12,531 nucleotides of DNA from Oscillospiraceae bacterium (GTDB lineage Bacteria; Bacillota; Clostridia; Oscillospirales; CAG-272). The notes beneath the pieces were generated by a model, which worked only from the letters and a program-made list of their open reading frames with translations, made no database searches and was not told the origin of the DNA. Both the position numbers and the translations under genes were made by a program. Where the stretch lies: the NCBI GenBank assembly GCA_009779295.1, contig WREN01000030.1, forward strand, positions 1 through 12,531, written 5' to 3'. Positions 7,127 through 12,531 of this stretch are shown here, one piece after another; position 1 is the stretch's first letter; every line of letters begins with the position of its first letter.

Positions 7127-7662
7127 TAAATACAATCTCCTATCAATTTTATTATATTTTTCAATGGTTTTGAACCGTCTACATTAATAACCAGACAAGT
7201 TACAGTTTTCAACCATTCAATGTGCACCACACGGCTGCGCTGTTCAAATCCCACGGTATCATACCTCGCCGCCCATTCGATAAATTCGTTATGATTTTCG
7301 TACATATCGCCGCCCGGTAAAATACGGTCGCCGAATTGTAATCTTTCGCGTTCTTTCAAACGTTCGATTCTTATTTCAGTTGGCGTATCTACAAAGATTA
7401 CAAGTTCAAAAATCGGAATAAAAATATCTCCCCAACCGCATAGCGAACCGGTAATTACGCATTTATTTGCCTTTGCAATATCGGTTGACAATAACTTCTG
7501 CCTTTCTGAACTTTCTCGCTTGGTTGTGTACATCGGATCCGTAGGCAGCCAAAAATAATCATCCGAATCGAAATGCGTATGTCCCCATGTTTCGCTGATT
7601 GCTCTGCTTAATGTCGTCGTTCCTGAGCCGGACGCGCCGAATATATGTATAATATTTTTCAA
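7126..7662 (-). CDS. P-loop nucleoside/adenylate-kinase-like protein
   Basis: A small single-domain P-loop protein. The loop reads FGASGSGTTTL: the usual Walker A lysine is replaced by Thr, which I recall as typical of this kinase-like family rather than a mutation. Further along are DSDDYFW, the strand VIFVDTPTEIR, and an Arg-rich lid RIERLKERERLQFGDR, as in adenylate/shikimate-kinase-like enzymes. Substrate unknown. Start choice: AAAGGA abuts the ATG at 7669-7671, so that codon cannot use it; TTG at 7660-7662 lies 9 bases downstream and gives 178 residues (181 from the ATG). It follows a terminator that ends the thymidylate synthase gene and is coupled by TAATG to the methyltransferase. No promoter was found, so read-through or a promoter inside the synthase gene is likely. 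Confidence 0.75.
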   Translation of the reverse strand: MKNIIHIFGASGSGTTTLSRAISETWGHTHFDSDDYFWLPTDPMYTTKRESSERQKLLSTDIAKANKCVITGSLCGWGDIFIPIFELVIFVDTPTEIRIERLKERERLQFGDRILPGGDMYENHNEFIEWAARYDTVGFEQRSRVVHIEWLKTVTCLVINVDGSKPLKNIIKLIGDCI

Positions 7663-7679
7663 TTTAATCATTCCTTTCC

Positions 7680-7705
7680 AAAAAAGAACGCTTATAAGCG
7701 TTCTT
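7680..7705 (-). terminator. Compact intrinsic terminator with the thymidylate synthase stop codon in its loop
   Basis: Bases 7682-7705 form a perfect 24-bp palindrome. On the minus-strand RNA the stem (arms 7697-7705 and 7682-7690) ends in a run of five U (7684-7680), and the 6-base loop contains the TAA stop (7692-7694) of the thymidylate synthase gene. Confidence 0.75.
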
Positions 7706-8471
7706 TCATTTCATCCTTTAATGTTTGTACGAGATTGTTGATTTCCGGAAGGCTTTCCTCCATCAATTCCTGATAATCGCCCTCGTAACAGTAAGTTATA
7801 TCCTCGATCGGATTGTTTTTAATTCCCTTCACGTATTGCTCAAGCAGGTTGAAATCCTTCTCGTAGCAATGATAACTGTTCGCGCGGTGGGTATAGTTGC
7901 CCATTTCCACGCCCAGTCTATCAGCGATGGACTTTTGCAGCATGATAAACGCGAACGCATTCATGTAGCTCGCCTCAACTGCGTCATTGCTGCGCATCAA
8001 CACTTTACAATGGAGTTTTCCGTCGCGGATAAAGAATTGCATGTGCTGTAAGCAAGCCGGGTCGGTGTTGAACGGGTCAACTTTGTTGTCGCGGATGATA
8101 GCGACAGCGCGGCGCGAATCGTTATTGCGCTTGAGCTCGTTTATAATAAACTCCACCTGATTGAAGCCGTCGTAATTGACGAGCCGGTCGTGGTAGGTGT
8201 ACTCCCAGCATAATCCGTCGCCGATTTTGAAATCCAAAATACCGTCCAGCACTTCCATAACATATTGCTGCAATTCGCGGAATCCGCCGATATACAGTTT
8301 GGTTATCATCGGTTCCGCCAACGGATTTTCGACTACGAACGTCATTGAAACTTCCTTCTGTTTCTGATTCCAGTCGTTGCAGGAGAGGACGTCCCCTTCC
8401 TCGTACAATGCCATGATCGCTTTATGATACGCTTCCGGTAATGTGTGACCGGTTACAAATACTTCTTTCAT
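7692..8471 (-). CDS. Thymidylate synthase (ThyA-like)
   Basis: A 259-residue folate-dependent thymidylate synthase, which methylates dUMP to dTMP using methylene-tetrahydrofolate. Seen in the sequence: phosphate-binding R120-R121 in SRRAV, catalytic C140 in DPACLQHMQF, RSND (160-163) for the phosphate and Asp, N171 eleven residues after R160, and HRANSYHCYE near 195-204. The R-to-N spacing equals that of E. coli ThyA (R166 to N177); that Asn favours uracil, while dCMP hydroxymethylases carry Asp. The sequence is divergent from E. coli ThyA but complete, so I give no gene symbol. The ATG is set by AAAGGA (8482-8487), 10 bases upstream. It lies 21 bp after the isomerase-like gene and probably shares its promoter; the stop lies in a terminator loop. 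Confidence 0.88.
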   Translation of the reverse strand: MKEVFVTGHTLPEAYHKAIMALYEEGDVLSCNDWNQKQKEVSMTFVVENPLAEPMITKLYIGGFRELQQYVMEVLDGILDFKIGDGLCWEYTYHDRLVNYDGFNQVEFIINELKRNNDSRRAVAIIRDNKVDPFNTDPACLQHMQFFIRDGKLHCKVLMRSNDAVEASYMNAFAFIMLQKSIADRLGVEMGNYTHRANSYHCYEKDFNLLEQYVKGIKNNPIEDITYCYEGDYQELMEESLPEINNLVQTLKDEMKERL

Positions 8472-8492
8472 ATTATATTTATCCTTTCGATA

Positions 8493-9353
8493 TTATACTA
8501 TAAATCTTTTAATATTTTCCAACCCGATTCTAATTCCAAGCAGATTATCTTCCATTCCCTCGAACTCTATCGATACGTGTCCGTTATAACCGTTATTTCG
8601 TAAAGCGCGCAAACTCTGCGCAACGTGAGCTTCTCCGTGCCCTACGATCGCCCCCCTTAAATAATTGCCCGCCCTTGACATAAACCAGCCTGATCCCGGA
8701 TAAACTTCCGTACCCGGTTTAAAATGGAAGTCTTTTACATGCACATGAAACGTATACGGAGCCATCACTCCCGCGGCAAACGCGGGATCTTCATCGGAAC
8801 ACATGTAATTGCCGATATCGACGAGAGCACCGAAATTCGGATGCGCTACGGCGTTTATCAACTTTTCATGTCTGTACGAACCCTGCATAAAAAATCCGTG
8901 GTTTTCGACCATAGTTCCTACGCCTTTTTGTTCCGCGTATTTTGTGACTTCCCTGCAGCCTTCCACGATTATAGGCAGGGCGTCGTCGAAACCGATCGAA
9001 TAATGCCGTCCGCGTATACCGTTTGAAGCGTCGTGGCGCATATTTTTTACGCCTAACATAGCCGCAAAATCGACGGCTTTATATAATTTTTCTATTTCAT
9101 CTTTCAAATTCCCGTTTGAACCATTTATAAAATCAGCTCCCGTGGTCATAGAAACCAAATCAAGCCCTGCTTTTTTAACGTATTCATTCAACCGTCTCGC
9201 CGTTTCTATATCGTAATTGTTAGCCCAATCGCCGATACAGAATTCTATGCCGTCAAAGCCCATTTCCTTTACTTTATCGATTACCCCAATTATACCGGGG
9301 TTTTCCTGACTTATATATGAACCAAAACTATAACTGCTTACACAAGTTTTCAT
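8493..9353 (-). CDS. Sugar phosphate isomerase/epimerase-family TIM barrel
   Basis: A 286-residue xylose-isomerase-like (AP endonuclease 2 superfamily) barrel. Probable metal ligands are visible in the expected order: E150 in TMVENHGF, D179 in ALVDIGNYM, H205 in FHVHVKDF, and E263/E265 in HVSIEFEG. The N-terminal MGFDGIEFCIGDW (31-43) is the first family hallmark. Members isomerise or epimerise sugars or inositols, or cleave DNA at abasic sites; the sequence resembles the sugar group, and the substrate cannot be told. There is no signal peptide. The start is preceded by GGAGTG (9364-9369) at a long spacing of 10 to 12 bases, and a strong promoter lies 39 bp upstream. First gene of a two-gene unit with thymidylate synthase; the metabolic link is unclear. 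Confidence 0.85.
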   Translation of the reverse strand: MKTCVSSYSFGSYISQENPGIIGVIDKVKEMGFDGIEFCIGDWANNYDIETARRLNEYVKKAGLDLVSMTTGADFINGSNGNLKDEIEKLYKAVDFAAMLGVKNMRHDASNGIRGRHYSIGFDDALPIIVEGCREVTKYAEQKGVGTMVENHGFFMQGSYRHEKLINAVAHPNFGALVDIGNYMCSDEDPAFAAGVMAPYTFHVHVKDFHFKPGTEVYPGSGWFMSRAGNYLRGAIVGHGEAHVAQSLRALRNNGYNGHVSIEFEGMEDNLLGIRIGLENIKRFIV

Positions 9354-9391
9354 TTTTATTGCACACTCCGTAAAAAATTATTTATAAATAT

Positions 9392-9420
9392 ATTATAACA
9401 TAAATATAAAAATTTGTAAA
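9392..9420 (-). promoter_or_regulatory. Sigma-A promoter for the isomerase/thymidylate synthase unit
   Basis: On the minus strand TTTACA (9415-9420) and a perfect TATAAT (9392-9397) are spaced 17 bp. The -10 lies 38 bp upstream of the start codon. It is divergent from the ligase promoter; the two -35 boxes are 23 bp apart. Confidence 0.75.
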
Positions 9421-9443
9421 CAGTTTTTTAAATATAAAATTAC

Positions 9444-9472
9444 TTGACAAAGTAAATAAAAACCTATATAAT
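9444..9472 (+). promoter_or_regulatory. Perfect-consensus sigma-A promoter for the ligase/ACP operon
   Basis: TTGACA (9444-9449) and TATAAT (9467-9472) are both exact consensus with the ideal 17-bp spacer. The start point should fall near 9479. The -10 lies inside a long palindrome, which suggests that a strong promoter is held in check by a repressor. Confidence 0.88.
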
Positions 9473-9500
9473 TATAAATATATATTTATAATTATATAGG
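9463..9500. promoter_or_regulatory. Perfect 38-bp palindrome, candidate operator
   Basis: Bases 9463-9500 are perfectly self-complementary about a centre between 9481 and 9482: all 19 base pairs match, and only the flanking 9462/9501 fail. It covers the -10 box, the predicted start point and the first three bases of the AGGAGG ribosome site (9498-9503). Because transcription should begin near 9479, most of the left arm is not transcribed, so a DNA operator for a dimeric or tetrameric repressor is more likely than an RNA hairpin. A cruciform is also conceivable in so A/T-rich a palindrome. Confidence 0.85.
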
Positions 9501-9512
9501 AGGTTTGAAAAA

Positions 9513-11216
9513 TTGAGAAGTAAATTGACCCGACTAAAACCGCAGACAATTATTAATGATTTACGCCATTTAGTTTATAGCAGCGCAGAGGAATTCGGCG
9601 ATAAAGCTTTATACATTTACAAAGAGGATAAAGGTGAAAAAACTTTTACTTATAATGACAGGCTGACTTATATGAACCGATTGGGGACGGCGTTCGCAGA
9701 AATTGGTTTGTTGGGTAAAAACGTTGCGGTTATAGGCGAAACCCACCCATATTACGCGGTTACGTATTTAACCGTCGTAAACGGTAACGGCATCATTATA
9801 CCGCTTGATAAAGAAATTACAGAAGACGAAATAATTAATTTTATCAATATCAGCGAAGCGTCCGCTATCGCGTATACTGAATCGTTTAATAAAAAATTAA
9901 TCAAATTCGCGGAAAAAGTCCCGAATGTGCAATACTTTATTCCGTTTTATCCGGCCACTGAAGATTTAACGAATCCGAAAGTAAAGCCGATAGGCGATTT
10001 ATTTGAAATGGGTAAAATATCTCTTGAACACGGCAACCGAAAATATCTCGATATTGAATTGGATATGAAAAAGATGTGTTCGTTGCTTTTCACTTCGGGA
10101 ACTACCGGGACAAGCAAGGGCGTTATGTTATCACAGCATAATCTAACCAGTAATACTAATGACGCTTGTAAGGCTACGCCTTACGATTACACAAGCACTT
10201 TCGTTTCCGTGCTGCCTATACATCATTCGTATGAAATGTTATGCAGTCATCTCGCTACGACTAATTTAGGCACTACAACTTTTATAAACGACAGCTTAAA
10301 AAATGTCGCAAAAAACATAGCTTCATTCAAACCGAATTCACTCGTGCTTGTGCCGTTATTCGCTGAGACGATGCATAAAAAAATCTGGAGTGAAATCGAT
10401 AAAAAAGGTATGCGGACAAAAGTCGAATTGGCTATGAAACTATGCGAAGGATTATTAACGATGGGAATCGACTTGCGAAAAAAATTGTTCGGTCAGATCA
10501 CCGATGCGTTCGGCGGAAATTTGACGAGCATCATATGCGGCGGAGCCCCGGTCAGTCCTCAGATTATAAAAGATTTTTATCTTTTCGGAATAATTATTCT
10601 CGAAGGCTACGGTATAACCGAATGTTCCCCGCTTGTCGCGGTCAACGGAATAAATAAAAACCGAATGAAATCGGTGGGTCCGATAGTTGAGCAATGTGAA
10701 GTTAAAATCGATAAAAAGCCTGATGAAATAACAGGCGAGATTTGCGTAAAAGGTGAAAATGTTACGTCCGGCTATTATAAAAACGAAGCGGCGACAATAG
10801 ACGCGTTTACGGACGACGGCTGGTTCAGGACAGGCGACATCGGTTACGTTGACGAAGACGGGTTTCTATATATTACCGGCAGAAAAAAGAATATTATCAT
10901 TTTGAGCAACGGCAAGAACATTTACCCTGAAGAAATCGAAGAATATTTATCGCGGTGTCCCTTAATTAAAGAAAGCATAATCGTGGGGCGTTCCAACGAA
11001 AACAACGATATCGTAATAACCGCAATAATCCATCCTGATTACGAAAATGAGGCGTTAGCCGGAAAATCGCCGGAAGAGATTTACGATATCATTAAATCGG
11101 AAGTCAACGAAATAAACAAAAAACTGCCTGTATTCAAGCAGGTCAGAGAAATCGAAATACGGGAAATTGAATTTGAAAAAACCACGTCTAAAAAAATAAA
11201 AAGATACAAAATATAA
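9513..11216 (+). CDS. Acyl-adenylating ligase (long-chain acyl-CoA/acyl-ACP synthetase type)
   Basis: A 567-residue ANL-superfamily enzyme that activates a carboxylic acid with ATP and transfers the acyl group to a thiol. Motifs in order: FTSGTTGTSKG (193-203), YGITE (366-370), TGD (440-442) in WFRTGDIGYVDEDG, hinge GRKKN (456-460), and the catalytic lysine of the C-terminal domain, K561, in TTSKKIKR. No signal peptide or membrane span. The size and motif set fit FadD-like synthetases. A dedicated acyl carrier protein gene follows after 28 bp, so the acceptor may be that ACP rather than CoA. The TTG start is fixed by AGGAGG (9498-9503) 9 bases upstream. It has a perfect-consensus promoter overlapped by a palindrome, so tight regulation is likely. 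Acid substrate unknown. Confidence 0.9.
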   Translation: MRSKLTRLKPQTIINDLRHLVYSSAEEFGDKALYIYKEDKGEKTFTYNDRLTYMNRLGTAFAEIGLLGKNVAVIGETHPYYAVTYLTVVNGNGIIIPLDKEITEDEIINFINISEASAIAYTESFNKKLIKFAEKVPNVQYFIPFYPATEDLTNPKVKPIGDLFEMGKISLEHGNRKYLDIELDMKKMCSLLFTSGTTGTSKGVMLSQHNLTSNTNDACKATPYDYTSTFVSVLPIHHSYEMLCSHLATTNLGTTTFINDSLKNVAKNIASFKPNSLVLVPLFAETMHKKIWSEIDKKGMRTKVELAMKLCEGLLTMGIDLRKKLFGQITDAFGGNLTSIICGGAPVSPQIIKDFYLFGIIILEGYGITECSPLVAVNGINKNRMKSVGPIVEQCEVKIDKKPDEITGEICVKGENVTSGYYKNEAATIDAFTDDGWFRTGDIGYVDEDGFLYITGRKKNIIILSNGKNIYPEEIEEYLSRCPLIKESIIVGRSNENNDIVITAIIHPDYENEALAGKSPEEIYDIIKSEVNEINKKLPVFKQVREIEIREIEFEKTTSKKIKRYKI

Positions 11217-11244
11217 AATTTATACAAAATTTGGAGGACATATT

Positions 11245-11490
11245 ATGTTTGAAACAATTAAAAAAATACTCGTTGAGGATTTGCAGATCGACCCCGACGA
11301 AATAACAATGGAATCTGAACTTATCAATGATCTGGGAATCAATTCATTGGAACTGGCTGATTTGGTTTTATTGTGCGAAGAAAGATTTGATATTGAAATA
11401 AAAGACGACGACATCCACAAATTCATATCCGTAGGCGACGTCGTAAATTATTTATCTGAAATTAACAACAATGAGGATGAAGCATTTTAA
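11245..11490 (+). CDS. Acyl carrier protein
   Basis: An 81-residue acidic four-helix carrier protein. The phosphopantetheine site is S34 in DLGINSLELADLV; Asn occupies the position before Ser that is Asp in most fatty-acid-synthase ACPs. Downstream acidic helix 2 (CEERFDIEIKDDDI) and helix 4 fit the family. A GGAGG ribosome site precedes the ATG. It sits 28 bp after the acyl-adenylating ligase with no terminator between and a strong terminator after it, so the two form an operon. The likely role is to receive the acyl group made by the ligase. Being isolated from fab genes and having the variant DSL motif, it is more likely a specialised carrier than the housekeeping one; peptidyl-carrier use cannot be excluded. 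Confidence 0.9.
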   Translation: MFETIKKILVEDLQIDPDEITMESELINDLGINSLELADLVLLCEERFDIEIKDDDIHKFISVGDVVNYLSEINNNEDEAF

Positions 11491-11501
11491 TTAATATCAG
11501 T

Positions 11502-11539
11502 ATTATGGCAGGTGTTGTTGACGCCTGTTATAATTTTTT
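11502..11539 (+). terminator. Intrinsic terminator after the acyl carrier protein gene
   Basis: A 14-bp stem with three G-U pairs (arms 11502-11515 and 11521-11534) closes a 5-base loop and runs into six T (11534-11539). It starts 11 bp after the ACP stop. It lies just before the ribosome site of the NERD gene, whose expression needs read-through or a promoter not visible here. Confidence 0.85.
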
Positions 11540-11556
11540 GATAGGAGTTTGAAACA

Positions 11557-12210
11557 ATGGAAATATTTAGAGTAATACTTGTCATATTAACGATAATCGG
11601 CTGCGTTTCGCTATTATTGTATTTAGTTTTAAAAATACGGGCAACCATAAACGCGGAGCGAATACTAAAATATGGTAAACAAAGCGACCATTTTGTTTAT
11701 GACCTGATGTGTACAACATACCGTAAAAAATATATTTTTCGAAATGTTTATTTCCCTGATGACCGTTACGGAGACCGCACAGTCGAAACGGATATTATTT
11801 TCGTTTGTAAAGGCGGTATCTGCGTAATCGAAGTAAAAGGCATCAAAGGTTTTATTGAAAATCCGATAAAAGGCGACTGGAACCAATTTTATAATAATAA
11901 CGTTTTTATGTTTCAAAACCCATTTGAGCAAAACGTAAGCCATATCAAGGCGGTTAAAAATATCCTTATCCGCGAAGAACTGCCGAATATACCCGTTCAT
12001 AATATCGTCGTATTCACAGACAAGAGGGTTAAATTTAAATTCCGTGAAGATATGTTACTAAAAGCGGACAAGCTGCTCCCTTTCCTTCATGATTTAAACA
12101 AAAACCGTTTTGTAAGCCGTCAGGAAATAACAAATGTTGTTAAAATTATTAGAAAATATCAAGTAAAAGGATATAATACCAGACGCAACAATATAAATAA
12201 TGGAGGATAA
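11557..12210 (+). CDS. Membrane-anchored NERD-domain protein (nuclease-related)
   Basis: A 217-residue protein with an N-terminal membrane span (about 4-27) and a basic patch after it, followed by a NERD domain. The nuclease-like core is visible as ETDIIFVCKGGICVIEVKGIKG: D79, then E92-V-K94 as the D...ExK metal-site pattern, with W108-N-Q110 and NPFEQN (121-126) following as usual in the family. NERD domains are related to restriction-endonuclease folds and occur alone or with helicases and kinases; function is mostly unproven. The ATG is set by AGGAG (11543-11547) 9 bases upstream. It ends 5 bp before the start of a secreted leucine-rich-repeat protein whose ribosome site lies in its last codons, so both are co-translated. 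Active-site residues look intact; nuclease action is inferred. Confidence 0.85.
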   Translation: MEIFRVILVILTIIGCVSLLLYLVLKIRATINAERILKYGKQSDHFVYDLMCTTYRKKYIFRNVYFPDDRYGDRTVETDIIFVCKGGICVIEVKGIKGFIENPIKGDWNQFYNNNVFMFQNPFEQNVSHIKAVKNILIREELPNIPVHNIVVFTDKRVKFKFREDMLLKADKLLPFLHDLNKNRFVSRQEITNVVKIIRKYQVKGYNTRRNNINNGG

Positions 12211-12215
12211 AAATT

Positions 12216-12531
12216 ATGTTAAAAAAATTCATAGCAGTAGTATTAGCCATTTTAATGTTCATGTCAATATCCATTCCCGTATTTGCCGCGGACGTGGATT
12301 TCTCAATCACTTCAAAACAAGTTGAATTTGAAAACAAAGCGGTTGAAGATTATATCCGCGAATACTTGGGTATTAAAACAAACAAGAAATTGACGATTTC
12401 GGATTGTTTGAAAGTTAAGGAGTTTATTGTAACCAAAACGGACGTTCTAAAAAATCTAAACGACATCAAATATTTCCCGAATCTTGAAACTTTTGTGATT
12501 ATCGATCAAAATTACATTATTGATATTTCGG
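12216..12531 (+). CDS. Secreted leucine-rich-repeat (internalin-like) protein, 3' truncated
   Basis: The frame starts at ATG 12216 and is open to the window end (105 residues seen). Residues 1-24 are a signal peptide (MLKKFIAVV, hydrophobic core, cleavage after PVFA). Residues about 36-75 (FENKAVEDYIREYLGI, then ISDCLKVKEFIV) resemble the cap that precedes internalin-type repeats, and NLNDIKYFPNLETFVIIDQN (80-99) plus YIIDIS looks like the first leucine-rich repeat. Such proteins are exported and bind other proteins at the surface. GGAGG (12202-12206) gives 9-base spacing and overlaps the end of the NERD gene, so it belongs to that transcript. Overall length and C-terminal anchor are outside the window. 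Confidence 0.75.
   Translation, partial: MLKKFIAVVLAILMFMSISIPVFAADVDFSITSKQVEFENKAVEDYIREYLGIKTNKKLTISDCLKVKEFIVTKTDVLKNLNDIKYFPNLETFVIIDQNYIIDIS

Noticed and set aside
7124..7135. TTG at 7133-7135 as the methyltransferase start
   Set aside because: It lies immediately against the GGAGA site; the ATG at 7124-7126 has proper spacing and makes the TAATG coupling.
7692..8471. Thymidylate synthase homologue as a DNA-hypermodifying dCMP/dUMP hydroxymethylase
   Set aside because: The Asn at 171 and its spacing from R160 match dUMP-methylating enzymes, and no other modification gene is certain here.

Overview
The window looks like chromosomal DNA of a low-GC Gram-positive bacterium, most likely an uncultured gut-type clostridium. 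The reasons are purine-rich Shine-Dalgarno sites of the AGGAGG type, several near-consensus sigma-A promoters with 17-bp spacers, TTG starts, a surface protein with a sortase-like tail, and clostridial-type protein families. This is inferred from style; there is no rRNA or other taxonomic marker here.

Layout. 1-675 (+) is the 3' part of a polysaccharide-deacetylase-like gene cut by the window edge. 750-3637 (-) is a translationally coupled MoxR-type AAA ATPase and a large metallopeptidase/VWA protein, visibly richer in G+C than the right half. Directly upstream of that pair (3690-3788, -) lies a 32-codon relic of a serine recombinase. Next come a HipA-like kinase (3834-4973, -) with its own promoter, and a 429-bp gap holding a possible decayed frame. 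5403-6305 (+) encodes a secreted CBM9 protein with a sortase-like C-terminus, followed by an array of TATAAT heptads.

6374-9353 (-) carries four genes: a sugar-phosphate isomerase/epimerase-like TIM barrel and a thymidylate synthase that share one promoter and end at a compact terminator, then a P-loop kinase coupled to a methyltransferase by a TAATG overlap. Divergently, from a perfect-consensus promoter at 9444-9472, an acyl-adenylating ligase and an acyl carrier protein form a two-gene lipid or acyl-loading unit closed by a strong terminator. The window ends with a membrane-anchored NERD-domain protein and the start of a secreted leucine-rich-repeat protein that share a transcript.

The most notable signals are: a perfect 38-bp palindrome that covers the -10 box, the start point and half of the Shine-Dalgarno of the ligase operon; an internal duplication in the metallopeptidase/VWA protein in which the first copy has lost only the catalytic glutamate; a 33-bp in-frame tandem repeat in the same gene; and the recombinase relic next to the G+C-rich ATPase/VWA pair, which suggests that the pair sits in old mobile DNA. 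I do not see a clearly new multi-gene system. The nearest candidates are the AAA/VWA/double-metallopeptidase module and the NERD/LRR pair.
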